From Legionellaceae bacterium (GTDB lineage: Bacteria > Pseudomonadota > Gammaproteobacteria > Legionellales > Legionellaceae), in NCBI GenBank assembly GCA_030148065.1, contig JASBUC010000014.1, positions 1-38,077 of the forward strand: a stretch of 38,077 nt of DNA, read 5' to 3'. This document shows positions 16,696-26,224 of the stretch, piece by piece. Within the stretch, counting starts at the first letter, position 1. Every line of letters begins with the position of its first letter. The notes under the pieces are model-generated. The model was not told the origin of the DNA, did no database searches, and worked only from the letters and a program-made list of their open reading frames with translations. Both the position numbers and the translations under genes were made by a program.

Positions 16696-17628
16696 TTATG
16701 GGTTAAAAATGTTACTAATTGATGGTTTTTCTGCTATCTTATCATCAGCAGCACCTGCTCCTAAGGCTTCACAAATAATTCGTGCATTTTCAGAATCCCG
16801 TGTTGCTTGTTCTAGTGCCTTGTTGAAGCCGTCTTGAGAGTTAGCTCTATCACGAAAAGACTCTTTTTCTTTTGCTAGATTATACTCTTTACCAAGATCA
16901 GAAAATTTTTGTTGATCTATTTCAGAGCTCGATTTAAAAAAATTTTTAAAGCTTTGATATGACTCAGATATGGCTGCGAGTATTCTTTCAACCCTGCTGG
17001 GATTAGTCGTTACTTTCGCAAACTCTGTCTCATTTGCGGTAGCGGTTACTGTTTTAAAGCAACCAAGAAGAACGCCTACTTTCCCACCAGCTTGATCGTA
17101 ATTTTCAGTTCTAAGGTCATTTTCTATGTGGTTAAGTTGACTAATTGAGGTATTGATAGCCCCCAACATTTTGCCGGCATCGTTAATAAATTTTTGTTTG
17201 CCACTTAGTTCTTCTGATTGCTCGCATTTTTCTGTAAATTGTTCTCCTGCATAAATGTAATGCTGATAACGGTTTTCAATCCCTTTATGAGTCTCTTTAT
17301 CAAATTCTTGGACAGTGTAGGCTTTGTTAAAAAAAGATTCTAAACTAGTCTCTGGAGTTGCTTTAGAAAAAAAATTGTCATCTTCACCTTTATCTGGTTT
17401 TTTTAAATCTTCCTCTGATAACCCTAAGTCTGCGACTGTATACCCACTACCTCTTATGGCTTGAAACAACTCTTTTTTTAGGGCATTAAGATGAGCACGA
17501 GTGTTTTGTGAAAATGACTCCAAAAAGGCGCGATTGTTTTTTACCTCTTCTCCCTCAAGGATTATGGCAGTAGGGTCTGGGTCATCTGACTCAATATCTA
17601 GCCTTAAGATGTCTTCATTAACTTTCAT
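16696..17628 (-). CDS. Hypothetical helical protein upstream of tpx
   Basis: A 310-residue protein with no signal peptide. It is acidic at its N-terminus and largely alpha-helical, with a likely coiled-coil region about residues 225-290 (QQKFSDLGKEYNLAKEKES and neighbours). No domain is recognised. A good promoter lies 32-61 bases upstream. It is the first gene of a probable two-gene unit with tpx. Length, acidity and helicity fit a type IV effector, but the link with tpx is unusual for one. No clear ribosome site precedes the ATG, so the start is uncertain. Confidence 0.55.
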   Translation of the reverse strand: MKVNEDILRLDIESDDPDPTAIILEGEEVKNNRAFLESFSQNTRAHLNALKKELFQAIRGSGYTVADLGLSEEDLKKPDKGEDDNFFSKATPETSLESFFNKAYTVQEFDKETHKGIENRYQHYIYAGEQFTEKCEQSEELSGKQKFINDAGKMLGAINTSISQLNHIENDLRTENYDQAGGKVGVLLGCFKTVTATANETEFAKVTTNPSRVERILAAISESYQSFKNFFKSSSEIDQQKFSDLGKEYNLAKEKESFRDRANSQDGFNKALEQATRDSENARIICEALGAGAADDKIAEKPSISNIFNP

Positions 17629-17659
17629 AAAATGTTTTTAATGCATAATCATTATATTT

Positions 17660-17689
17660 AGTATAGTTCAAAAAAAATTTTTGGCTCAA
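17660..17689 (-). promoter_or_regulatory. Sigma70-type promoter for the hypothetical-tpx unit
   Basis: Reading the minus strand: TTGAGC (-35, 17689-17684), an 18-base spacer, then TATACT (-10, 17665-17660). It lies 32 bases before the ATG of the 16696-17628 gene. The spacer contains an A/T run. Confidence 0.5.
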
Positions 17690-17734
17690 AGGGGTTGTAG
17701 CGCCTGATTGGACTTGTACATTATTGCCTTATTT

Positions 17735-19450
17735 TTACTCCTTTCTACGAAAGGGGAGATACTTTGGTTCCCAAAAGTTTTTGTTAATGATTTCTTCCAG
17801 ATCCGTTTCTTTATCTATTTTGGTTAACTTGGCTTTAATTGCTTCTCGGCCAACGGCTAAGGCGATGGCTTTAGCCACTTTTTTGGCGTCTTTTAACAAT
17901 GGGAGTAATGGGGCGTAGGGTTCGTCTAAAATGGGGGCACGCTCACTTAAAGCCATTGCTGCTTGTAAAATCATCTCATCGGTGAGCTTATTTGCTTTGA
18001 CACTTAAAATGCCAAGACCTATGCCTGGAAAGACTAAGGCATTATTGCATTGTGCGATCACCATCGAGCGATTCTCATATTCAATGGCAGGAAAAGCCGT
18101 TCCGGTGGCGATTAAGGCTTGTCCCTTGCTCCAGTTTAGCAGGTTTTCAGGGGTGGCTTCACAGTTCTCTGTTGGGTTAGAGAGAGGAAATATGATAGGG
18201 CGCTTGCTGTGCTCACTCATTAAGCGAATGGCGGACTCTGAAAAGGCGTTGGGTTGAGCCGAGCAGCCAATTAAAATGCCCGGTTTGACGGCTTTTATTA
18301 CCTCATAGAGTGAAATTCGAGAAGGGTCGCTAACCTCCCAGTTTTTAACGTCGTCTTTTTTGCGAGCATAAGGTGCTTGGGCTTGGGTAATTTCTGGGAT
18401 GCCATCGACAATTAATCCATGTCGGTCAATGAGGTAGAAACGACTGTAAGCTTCCCGGGCGCTCAGACCCATTTTTTGCATGGCAAAGACGATTAAATCA
18501 CTGATTCCTGTACCGGCAGAGCCGCCACCAAATACTACGATTTTTTGCTCAGTTAATTTGGTTTTGTTTGCTTTGGTTGCTGCTAATAAGGCCGCAAGGG
18601 TGACAGCTCCCGTGCCTTGAATGTCATCGTTAAAGGTACAGAGCTTTCCTTGATAGGTATCAAGAATGTTTCGAGCGTTGTGCCGTCCAAAGTCTTCCCA
18701 GTGCAAAAACGTATAGTTAAATGTTTTTTCAACAGTGTTCACAAAGTCTTGAATGAACTGATCATAATCTTCTTGATTAATACGAGGATGGCGCCAACCC
18801 AAATAATAGGGACAATCTAATAGTTCCTGATTGTTGGTACCAACGTCTAAAAAGACCGGCAGAGTCCGCCAGGGCTCGATGCCGCCACAGAGGCAATACA
18901 CCATCAATTTAGCAATAGGGATGTCCATGCCGCCAACGCCTTGATCGCCAATGCCTAAGACTCCTTCGCCATCAGTGACCACAATTAAGTCCACATCAGG
19001 GTTGGTGCGATTTGCCAATATGTCCTTTAAGAGGTGCCTATCAGGGTAGCTAATATAGATCCCTCGCGGTTGCCGGTATTCTAGGGAGTAATGCTTAACG
19101 GCCGTGCCAACGATAGGGGTGTAGATGGTTGAGATCATTTCATCTAAGTGTCGGCTTAGCAGTTTATAAAAGAGAATTTGGTTTTTATCGTGCAGATTAT
19201 TTAAGTAGATGTTTTTTTGTAATTTTGAGGTGTAGGCAAGGTATTGCTGGTAGGCGCGTCGTACTTGCTCATCTAAGGTTTCAACACGATTGGGTAGTTT
19301 ACCAAGTAAATTAAAGGCCACTCGCTCAGTGTGAGTAAAGGCCGTTCCTTTGTTTAGTTGGGGGGTGGTTAATAAAGGCTTGCCAGCTAGATCGGTTTCT
19401 AGGTAGTGCTCTTTGGTTTTTTTATCTTGTTTTACCTTAAAGTTCAGCAT
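17735..19450 (-). CDS. maeA: NAD-dependent malic enzyme
   Basis: A 571-residue cytoplasmic enzyme that oxidatively decarboxylates malate to pyruvate and CO2. Length and sequence match the long NAD-linked type (E. coli MaeA/SfcA). Family landmarks include STIYTPIVGTA, RGIYISYPDR, VTDGEGVLGIGDQGVGG, FNDDIQGTGAVTLAAL, a Rossmann fold beginning FGGGSAGTGI, and IFPLSNPTENCEATPE. It connects the TCA cycle to pyruvate, fitting an amino-acid-using intracellular lifestyle. No strong ribosome site precedes the ATG. A palindromic element begins 32 bases upstream (19483), placing it between maeA and the divergent lepA promoter. Confidence 0.96.
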   Translation of the reverse strand: MLNFKVKQDKKTKEHYLETDLAGKPLLTTPQLNKGTAFTHTERVAFNLLGKLPNRVETLDEQVRRAYQQYLAYTSKLQKNIYLNNLHDKNQILFYKLLSRHLDEMISTIYTPIVGTAVKHYSLEYRQPRGIYISYPDRHLLKDILANRTNPDVDLIVVTDGEGVLGIGDQGVGGMDIPIAKLMVYCLCGGIEPWRTLPVFLDVGTNNQELLDCPYYLGWRHPRINQEDYDQFIQDFVNTVEKTFNYTFLHWEDFGRHNARNILDTYQGKLCTFNDDIQGTGAVTLAALLAATKANKTKLTEQKIVVFGGGSAGTGISDLIVFAMQKMGLSAREAYSRFYLIDRHGLIVDGIPEITQAQAPYARKKDDVKNWEVSDPSRISLYEVIKAVKPGILIGCSAQPNAFSESAIRLMSEHSKRPIIFPLSNPTENCEATPENLLNWSKGQALIATGTAFPAIEYENRSMVIAQCNNALVFPGIGLGILSVKANKLTDEMILQAAMALSERAPILDEPYAPLLPLLKDAKKVAKAIALAVGREAIKAKLTKIDKETDLEEIINKNFWEPKYLPFRRKE

Positions 19451-19482
19451 GAGGTTAGGAGGTTTGTCGACTATCTATTAAT

Positions 19483-19789
19483 TATACCCATCCTAGTTCA
19501 TTATGCGAAGCTTTGACTTAATCAGAGCTTTGAGGTTTGTCTCTCTCTCAATCTCAATAGAGTAAACTATTAATCAATCGAGAAAAACAAACCTCAAAGC
19601 TCTGCTGTTGTCAAAGTTGTGCTGAGAGTAAGTCAAATAACAGTATTTAAGACCCTGTCTGAACTTCGATAAAGCTGTCTAGTTAGTGCTTTAGGACGCA
19701 GGCATGTTTATTACCTGTCAAGGAGTAAAGTTCTAACTAGGCAGCTTTATCGAAGTTCAGACTTCGCAGAATAAACTAGGATGGGTATA
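19483..19789. repeat. Full-length 307-bp palindromic (MITE-like) element
   Basis: TATACCCATCCTAGTT at 19483-19498 is exactly complementary to AACTAGGATGGGTATA at 19774-19789, and the pairing extends to about 28 bp with two mismatches. Two hairpins lie inside. The first has 18-bp perfect arms at 19523-19540 and 19587-19604. The second has 30-bp arms with one mismatch at 19657-19686 and 19733-19762. The outermost TA on each side could be a duplicated target. No open frame is present. It lies between divergent maeA and lepA. The ends and the TA flank suggest mobilisation by an IS630/mariner-type transposase, which is an inference. Confidence 0.85.
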
Positions 19790-19837
19790 CATCAAATGGT
19801 GACTTTTTTGCCTAAATAGTGTTCATTTGTTTCTGTT

Positions 19838-19843
19838 TATAAT
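19838..19843 (+). promoter_or_regulatory. Probable -10 box of the lepA operon
   Basis: TATAAT lies 86 bases before the lepA GTG, with A/T-rich DNA downstream. No good -35 hexamer sits 16-18 bases upstream. Confidence 0.4.
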
Positions 19844-19928
19844 ATGGCGAGGTAAAAAGAATAAAAACAATCGGTTTTCTAGCAAAATTGGTTTAAAATG
19901 AGCACATTTTGTAAGTATAAAAAGAAAC

Positions 19929-21734
19929 GTGACAGACCTTAACCTTATTCGAAATTTTTCAATTATTGCCCACATTGATCATGGCAAGTCGACTCTGGCT
20001 GATCGTTTTATTCAGCGTTGTGGTGGTTTAACTGAGCGCGAAATGGATGCTCAAGTGCTTGATTCTATGGAAATTGAACGCGAACGTGGGATTACCATTA
20101 AAGCACAAAGCGTCTCTTTGAGTTACACCGCAGCGGACGGTCAAACCTATCAATTAAACTTCATTGATACACCAGGTCACGTTGACTTTAGCTACGAAGT
20201 GTCTCGTTCGCTTGCAGCGTGCGAAGGTGCTCTTTTAGTAGTGGATGCAGCCCAAGGCGTGGAAGCACAGACGGTGGCTGTTTGTTATACCGCCATCGAG
20301 CAAGACTTAGAAGTTCTACCCGTGCTCAATAAAATAGACCTCCCGCAAGTCGAGCCAGAGCGAGTTAAAACAGAAATTGAAGACATCATTGGGGTAGATG
20401 CCACCGATGCCCTGGAAGTAAGTGCGAAGACAGGAATAGGAGTTGATGCCGTCCTTGAAGCGATCATCAAAGACATTCCGCCACCAACAGGTGATGCGAA
20501 CAAACCATTAGAAGCCTTAATCATTGACTCTTGGTTTGACAGTTATTTGGGGGTTGTCTCTTTGGTTCGTATTGTCAATGGCGAGCTGAAGGTCAAAGAT
20601 AAGATGCTGGTTATGTCTACTGGTGGCGAGCATCAAGTAGACGGTGTGGGTGTGTTCACACCTAAGCGCGAAATGAAACAATCGTTGAAGACTGGGGAAG
20701 TTGGGTTTGTGGTCGCCGGTATTAAAGACATTCATGGTGCGCCGGTTGGAGATACCATTACTCATGCAAAAGAGGGAGCAATCTCTGCGCTGCCTGGTTT
20801 TCACAAGGTGAAACCACAAGTTTATGCGGGACTCTACCCAATTAGCTCAGATGATTTTGAAGCCTTTCGTGAGGCCTTGATGAAGTTAAGTCTCAATGAT
20901 GCCTCACTTTTCTATGAGCCAGAATCATCCGAAGCTTTAGGATTTGGTTTTCGCTGTGGTTTTCTTGGCATGTTGCACATGGAAATCATTCAAGAGCGTT
21001 TGGAGCGTGAATACAACCTCGACTTGATTACCACGGCACCAACAGTGGTCTATGAGATTATTGACAGCAGCGGTGAGACGCTCTACATCGATAACCCTTC
21101 AGCGCTACCGCCTCCTAATAAAATTTCTGAAACACGAGAGCCCATCGTGCGGGCCAATATTTTGGTGCCGAGTGATTATTTGGGCAATGTGATTTCATTG
21201 TGTGTTGAGCGGCGTGGGGTACAAGCAAACATGAGCTATACCGGCCAGCAAGTCTCCCTAACTTATGACATTCCGATGAGTGAAGTGGTCAGTGATTTCT
21301 TTGATCGCTTAAAATCCGTCAGTCGTGGTTTTGCCTCACTGGATTATTCCTTTCTACGATTTCAGTCTGCCAAACTGATTAAAATGGACATATTAATTAA
21401 TTCAGAACGGGTTGATGCTTTGTCCGTGATTGTGCATCGAGACAATGCGGAGAGCCGTGGGCGTGCTTTGGTTGAGCGCATGAAAGACATTATTCCAAGA
21501 CAGATGTTTGATGTTGCAATTCAAGCAGCCATTGGCGGCTCAATCATAGCCAGAAAAACCGTGAAGGCTTTGCGTAAAAATGTGACGGCCAAGTGTTACG
21601 GTGGGGACGTCAGTCGAAAACGAAAATTATTAGAGAAACAGAAAGCCGGTAAAAAACGGATGAAACAAGTTGGTAAGGTACACATTCCACAGGATGCGTT
21701 CTTAGCAGTGTTTAAGTCAGATAAAGGGAACTAA
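19929..21734 (+). CDS. lepA: Elongation factor 4 (LepA), ribosomal GTPase
   Basis: A 601-residue translational GTPase that acts on stalled or mis-translocated ribosomes and influences 30S assembly. The length is typical for the family. GTPase motifs are complete: AHIDHGKST (G1), RGITI (G2), DTPGH (G3), NKID (G4). The C-terminal LepA-specific domain follows ([20 protein letters not shown] and VHIPQDAF). The start is GTG with only a weak purine-rich leader. It is the first gene of the lepA-lepB-DUF4845-rnc unit, with a five-base gap to lepB, as in many gammaproteobacteria. Confidence 0.98.
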   Translation: MTDLNLIRNFSIIAHIDHGKSTLADRFIQRCGGLTEREMDAQVLDSMEIERERGITIKAQSVSLSYTAADGQTYQLNFIDTPGHVDFSYEVSRSLAACEGALLVVDAAQGVEAQTVAVCYTAIEQDLEVLPVLNKIDLPQVEPERVKTEIEDIIGVDATDALEVSAKTGIGVDAVLEAIIKDIPPPTGDANKPLEALIIDSWFDSYLGVVSLVRIVNGELKVKDKMLVMSTGGEHQVDGVGVFTPKREMKQSLKTGEVGFVVAGIKDIHGAPVGDTITHAKEGAISALPGFHKVKPQVYAGLYPISSDDFEAFREALMKLSLNDASLFYEPESSEALGFGFRCGFLGMLHMEIIQERLEREYNLDLITTAPTVVYEIIDSSGETLYIDNPSALPPPNKISETREPIVRANILVPSDYLGNVISLCVERRGVQANMSYTGQQVSLTYDIPMSEVVSDFFDRLKSVSRGFASLDYSFLRFQSAKLIKMDILINSERVDALSVIVHRDNAESRGRALVERMKDIIPRQMFDVAIQAAIGGSIIARKTVKALRKNVTAKCYGGDVSRKRKLLEKQKAGKKRMKQVGKVHIPQDAFLAVFKSDKGN

Positions 21735-21739
21735 CAGCG

Positions 21740-22507
21740 ATGAGTTTTGCATTAATTTTAGTTTTATTGACAGTGATCTCAGGTGGGTTTGCGTTAGCTG
21801 ATCGAGTCTTTTTTGCCAAAGCACGGGAGGCTAGAGGTGAGAAAAGACCTTGGCTTGTTGAGCAAATGGCATCTTTTTTCCCCATTTTTTTAATTGTGCT
21901 CTTGTTGCGATCGTTTTTGATAGAGCCATTTCGGATCCCTTCAGGTTCGTTGCAACCGAGTCTGTTAATTGGGGACTTTGTGGCGGTGAATAAGTTTGCT
22001 TATGGACTGAGATTGCCGGTGCTGGATAAGAAAGTTTTCTCAATTGGTGAACCTAAGCACGGTGATGTTGTGGTTTTTAGTTGGCCGCCTGATAGACAGT
22101 TTGACTACATTAAGCGAGTGATTGGTGTGCCGGGTGATAAGGTGTCTTATAAAGATAAAGTATTAACCATTAATGGTGAGAAGGCAAATCAAACCTTTAT
22201 TGAATACACCACTGATAGAGAAGGACCGAATGCCGAGTGGCACGTAAAAAAAATTAAAGAAAATTTACTTGGTGTCCGACACGATATATACGTTAGGCCG
22301 GATGTTTCGCCCTATGACTTTGAAGTAACGGTTCCCAAAGGCTATTACCTGATGATGGGAGATAACCGGGACAATAGCAGTGACAGTCGAGCATGGGGAT
22401 TTGTACCAGAAGAAAACTTACGGGGTCGAGCTTTTTTTATTTGGATGAGTTGGAACAGTCTTTTGGATACCGTTCGTTGGTCTCGGCTAGGAAAGAGCAT
22501 TCAATAA
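21740..22507 (+). CDS. lepB: Signal peptidase I
   Basis: A 255-residue inner-membrane serine protease that releases Sec- and Tat-exported proteins from their signal peptides. Two N-terminal membrane segments are visible (about 3-20 and 46-60). The catalytic Ser70 is in FRIPSGSLQPSLLIGDF, and the general base is Lys125 in DYIKRVIG. GYYLMMGDNRDNSSDSR is the conserved C-terminal box. The residue after the catalytic Ser is Leu instead of the usual Met; as far as I recall this is also seen in Legionella. It is the second gene of the lepA operon. Confidence 0.97.
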   Translation: MSFALILVLLTVISGGFALADRVFFAKAREARGEKRPWLVEQMASFFPIFLIVLLLRSFLIEPFRIPSGSLQPSLLIGDFVAVNKFAYGLRLPVLDKKVFSIGEPKHGDVVVFSWPPDRQFDYIKRVIGVPGDKVSYKDKVLTINGEKANQTFIEYTTDREGPNAEWHVKKIKENLLGVRHDIYVRPDVSPYDFEVTVPKGYYLMMGDNRDNSSDSRAWGFVPEENLRGRAFFIWMSWNSLLDTVRWSRLGKSIQ

Positions 22508-22529
22508 TGCTTGCAAAGAGGGAGCTGTC

Positions 22530-22928
22530 ATGGAGATGCGATTACGAAGCAGTAGAGGGATTACGTTAACAGGTTTCATTGTTTTTGCCTTAGTGACCTG
22601 CTTAGTAGGGGTCTTTTTGATGCGAGTGACGCCTGTTTATATTCAGCATTACCAAGTCATGCACGCAGCGAAAGCTCTTAAGGATTTACCCGAGGCAGAT
22701 TTAAATGCGCCGCCTGTACAAGTAAGACAGTTACTCTACAGCAAGCTTTTAAATCAGCTCTATGTCAATATGATCGAGGATGTTAATACAAAAAACATTA
22801 AGATCCATTATAAACGGAAGAAGTATTTGATTATTATTAAATATCAGGTGGAGAGACCACTATTTTATAACATCCATCTGAAGTTTTATTTTGATTCAAC
22901 AGTAGAGGTGCCAATTCGTGGCAAATAA
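22530..22928 (+). CDS. DUF4845 membrane protein
   Basis: A 132-residue protein with one N-terminal transmembrane helix (GITLTGFIVFALVTCLVGVF) preceded by basic residues. It has a conserved small soluble domain in the periplasm (PVYIQHYQVMHAAK to RPLFYNIHLKFYFD). It matches the DUF4845 family, which is typically located between lepB and rnc; the role is unknown. GGAG lies five bases before the ATG. Its last 11 bases overlap the start of rnc, so translation is probably coupled. Confidence 0.88.
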   Translation: MEMRLRSSRGITLTGFIVFALVTCLVGVFLMRVTPVYIQHYQVMHAAKALKDLPEADLNAPPVQVRQLLYSKLLNQLYVNMIEDVNTKNIKIHYKRKKYLIIIKYQVERPLFYNIHLKFYFDSTVEVPIRGK

Positions 22929-23595
22929 CATTCAGCGATTATCCGATAAGTTGGGTCATCAGTTTTCTGATCGGTCTTTGATTCACAGTGCATTGTCTCA
23001 CCGGAGTGTGGGGGCAAAAAATAATGAGCGACTTGAGTTTTTAGGCGATGCTGTTTTGGAATGCATTATTTCTTTAGAGCTCTATAAACGCTTTCCACAG
23101 GCAAGTGAAGGCAATTTAACCAAGCTTCGTGCCTATATGGTCAAAGGTGAAACACTTGCTGACATTGCTAAGCAATATCAACTCGGCGATTACTTAAACC
23201 TTGGTCCAGGTGAGCTCTCCAGCGGTGGCTTTCGTCGAGAGTCCATTCTTGCCGATGCGCTTGAAGCAATCATTGCAGCCCTCTTTTTAGACGGTGGGCT
23301 TGAGGCGGCAAGTGAGTTTGTCCTAAGTGCTTTCATGCCGCTTTTAACCGATCCTGAGCTTTTTTCTAAGATAAAAGATCCAAAAACTTATCTACAAGAA
23401 TTGCTGCAAGCAAAAAAAATAGCACTTCCAGAGTATGCGTTGAATGAAACAAAAGGCGAGCAGCATCAGCAAGTTTTTTATGTGACTTGCAAGTTAGTTG
23501 CTTTGGAGATTGAAGCAAAGGGTAAGGGTGATACCCGCCGAAAAGCAGAGCAAAATGCTGCAAAAGCCGCCCTTAAACAGTTAAACCAGTTGTGA
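22918..23595 (+). CDS. rnc: Ribonuclease III
   Basis: A 225-residue double-stranded-RNA endonuclease that processes the rRNA precursor and cleaves structured RNAs. The signature NERLEFLGDAVLE (36-48) holds Glu40 and Asp44, and LADALEAIIAALFLDGG supplies the distal acidic residues. A dsRNA-binding domain fills about residues 155-225. The start is GTG, overlapping the DUF4845 gene by 11 bases. In many relatives era follows, but here a convergent rpe overlaps the last 15 bases. The palindromic elements and long hairpins in this genome could be RNase III substrates if transcribed. Confidence 0.97.
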   Translation: MANNIQRLSDKLGHQFSDRSLIHSALSHRSVGAKNNERLEFLGDAVLECIISLELYKRFPQASEGNLTKLRAYMVKGETLADIAKQYQLGDYLNLGPGELSSGGFRRESILADALEAIIAALFLDGGLEAASEFVLSAFMPLLTDPELFSKIKDPKTYLQELLQAKKIALPEYALNETKGEQHQQVFYVTCKLVALEIEAKGKGDTRRKAEQNAAKAALKQLNQL

Positions 23596-24231
23596 TTTAA
23601 ATTGCTCGATGGTTGCTTGATAATTTTCCTGATTGAAAATGGCGCTGCCTGCGACAAAACTTGTGGCGCCAGCTTGAAATAGGCTCTTAATGTTCTCTAG
23701 ATTAACCCCGCCATCGACTTGAATTTCTTTGTCAGGATGGCACTTCCTTAGCTCTTTAATCTTCTCAATTTGTTTTAGATCGGCTGTTTGTCCGCCAAAG
23801 CCTGGGTTTACTAACATCACTAGAATAAAGTCAAGAAAATGAGACACCTCAGAAAGGCAATCAATGCTGGTGCCAGGATTTAGGGCAAGACCTGCTTTAA
23901 GCTTGGCATTTTTGATTAAACTTAATGAGTGAGCGAGATCCTCACTGCCTTCAGGGTGAATGCTTATTTGAGAGGCACCTGCTTCTATGCTCATCTCTAT
24001 TAATCTATCAACTGGCTTTGCCATAATGTGCACATCCAACGGGGCGCTTATACCAGCTCGACGTAAGGCTTTGCAGATCATAGGGCCAAAGCTTAAATTG
24101 GGAACGAAGTGATTATCCATAATGTCAACATGTAGACAATCGGCACCAGCTTCTAGAACATTGCTAACATCTTCGGCAAGTCTTGCAAAATCAGCACTCA
24201 ATATGGAAGGGCACAGGCTAGTTTGTTTCAT
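23581..24231 (-). CDS. rpe: Ribulose-phosphate 3-epimerase
   Basis: A 216-residue TIM-barrel enzyme that interconverts ribulose 5-phosphate and xylulose 5-phosphate in the non-oxidative pentose phosphate pathway. Family sequences are present: LCPSILSADFARL, CLHVDIMDNHFVPNLSFGP, LDVHIMAKP, VMLVNPGFGGQ and EIQVDGGVNLENI, with metal-binding His and Asp residues in place. It converges on rnc and overlaps its 3' end by 15 bases, so the two messages are partly complementary. Confidence 0.97.
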   Translation of the reverse strand: MKQTSLCPSILSADFARLAEDVSNVLEAGADCLHVDIMDNHFVPNLSFGPMICKALRRAGISAPLDVHIMAKPVDRLIEMSIEAGASQISIHPEGSEDLAHSLSLIKNAKLKAGLALNPGTSIDCLSEVSHFLDFILVMLVNPGFGGQTADLKQIEKIKELRKCHPDKEIQVDGGVNLENIKSLFQAGATSFVAGSAIFNQENYQATIEQFKSQLV

Positions 24232-24379
24232 GGTTCTGCTTTCTTAAAAGAGGGGAAATGATTAGTTGATTCTAACACTTTTCATGAAGTGAACGTCAAA
24301 TGATTGCCAATGGACCTAAATTTTTGGTAGCGTGATTGAGACTTGAGATAAAAAGTCACAAGAGAGGGATGTAACAGGG

Positions 24380-26209
24380 ATGTTGAAACAATACTTAGAT
24401 GGCATAAATCAATTATCTGACATTGATGTCTTTGCAGCTGAGAATATATTGCAGGCAAGTGATCAGGGCGACCGCGTTTGGCCTGCTCTTCGCCATCTAA
24501 AGAGCACTCTCACGCAATATATGCAAGTGCTCACAGAGAGTGACACGCAGGCCTTAGGTGAATTAAGTAAGCTGATAGAGCTTTTTCTCAAAAGCCCCTG
24601 GAAGAGTGCAAGTAAAGTAAATCAATTAATTCAAGTCATTGATGAAAGCTTAGAGCAATGCGAGTTAAAGACTAAGACCATAAAGGAATTGAGCGCTTTA
24701 ATTAAGGCTCTAGCGTTTATGGCAAGAGTCCTTCCTCATTCCTTGAATAATCTACCAGGTGCTGCGAAGTGGCTTCTGCCTAATAATTGGCAAGAAAGCA
24801 TTAAGCAGATGGCTGGAAAAATAGAGTCAAAGTACCAATTGATTTTGTTCTTTATGGATAATTCTGAAACAAGTCATAAATTAATTGATAAGATTAATCA
24901 AGAGCGAAGACAGATCGCCACCACCCTAAAAAATCAAATTCGAAAGCTGAGACAAATAGAAAAACGGGCAAAATCTTTTCAAGCTGACTCACAAGAGTTA
25001 ATTAGTGAATGGATGCGTTTGAGTGAAATGTGGAAAATTGAATCAGAGGAGGCTTTTTTAAAAGCATTTTGGAAGCATTACATCATTGAAGAGAATTTTC
25101 AGCGATTGTTGCTTGCTCTTTCTTTGAGCAAAGAGGAGATTAAAACTTGGAAACAAGCTCGAGAAAATGAGTTAAATCAGAAAAGCTCTAAGCGTAAGTT
25201 ATTTCGAGTTAAACAAAATTTAAACCTTGCGTTAATTGAATCAGCATTTTATTCCGTTGTTTCAGAAAAAAACAAGGAAATATTGGGCATGAGAGGCTGG
25301 GGTGGCGATAATGAAATCACAGAGATATTTAATAGTCTACTGCAAAGAAAGCCATTTCAATCACTGGAAAATCAATTAAGAGGCTTGTATGACTTTTTTT
25401 TGAAAGAGGTTGATGTCGAGTTAACCGGTAGCTACACCATTAAATCTAAAAAATTTGAGGTCAATCACCACTTAATTGAGGGGAAAGAGCACGATCTCTA
25501 TCAGCTGAGTTTATTAAGGCACAATGTTTATCAAATGAGAGATATTTTAGAAGAGCAGTATGAGGAAGTGAATCGTCAAAAAATATTTATTGATAGAAAT
25601 CTTACAGCATTAAAAAAATTGAAACGCTTGAGTGAAGAAGACTCTCCACTAAAAGAGGAATTGTTGGCATTAAAAGAGCAGGTGTTTAAAAGTTATCTGT
25701 TATTACTGGAAGAGCAGTTTATCTTAGAAAGACCTAATGAAGACAACTTACAGTTCTCTGATGAGTTAGGGTTAATTGAGTATTATTATTCGAGTTTAAG
25801 TATTATGTACTTAACTGAAATCCAACATTTGACCGATCTGATAGATAATATTGAACAAGTAGGGGATAAGAATTTTCTTCACATGACTTACACAATAAAA
25901 TCATTTATAAAAAAAAGGCATGCTTGGGCTGAGTGGTTATTTAAATTTATTTGCCCTGCTTATAGGGCTTGCTGTGATCAAATAGAGCAGGTTCTCAAGT
26001 CTGAGTCTTTAAGAACAGTGGAGCAACTGGTTAAAATAAACCGAGCCATTCAAGAAGGCCTAGAAACAATCCCGACGCATTTTTTCTTTTTAAGATCTCG
26101 TCTAAAGTCGATTTTTGAAAGTACTGGGTATTTTTCATATTCACTACCAGAGGAAAAAATAAAAGAGTTTGGAAGTAATTATGAGGCGATAAGCCTGTCA
26201 ATTTTTTAA
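24380..26209 (+). CDS. Large helical protein, possible effector (first of a pair)
   Basis: A 609-residue protein of almost purely alpha-helical character with several probable coiled-coil stretches (about 165-205, 385-440). No signal peptide is present. I recognise no domain. Two segments have counterparts in the next gene. One is an EEAFLKAF...LALSL...W motif near residue 230. The other is an aromatic motif near 515 (AWAEWLFKF) followed by a helical repeat. So the two may be distant paralogues. The C-terminus has a short acidic run (LPEEKIKEFG). An effector role is inferred from size, helicity and neighbours. GAGAGGG lies 11 bases before the ATG, which is slightly far. Confidence 0.55.
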   Translation: MLKQYLDGINQLSDIDVFAAENILQASDQGDRVWPALRHLKSTLTQYMQVLTESDTQALGELSKLIELFLKSPWKSASKVNQLIQVIDESLEQCELKTKTIKELSALIKALAFMARVLPHSLNNLPGAAKWLLPNNWQESIKQMAGKIESKYQLILFFMDNSETSHKLIDKINQERRQIATTLKNQIRKLRQIEKRAKSFQADSQELISEWMRLSEMWKIESEEAFLKAFWKHYIIEENFQRLLLALSLSKEEIKTWKQARENELNQKSSKRKLFRVKQNLNLALIESAFYSVVSEKNKEILGMRGWGGDNEITEIFNSLLQRKPFQSLENQLRGLYDFFLKEVDVELTGSYTIKSKKFEVNHHLIEGKEHDLYQLSLLRHNVYQMRDILEEQYEEVNRQKIFIDRNLTALKKLKRLSEEDSPLKEELLALKEQVFKSYLLLLEEQFILERPNEDNLQFSDELGLIEYYYSSLSIMYLTEIQHLTDLIDNIEQVGDKNFLHMTYTIKSFIKKRHAWAEWLFKFICPAYRACCDQIEQVLKSESLRTVEQLVKINRAIQEGLETIPTHFFFLRSRLKSIFESTGYFSYSLPEEKIKEFGSNYEAISLSIF

Positions 26210-26224
26210 AAAAGGAAGAAAACA

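Noticed and set aside
20285-20819. Minus-strand frames within lepA
   Set aside because: Shadows of a highly conserved gene on the other strand.
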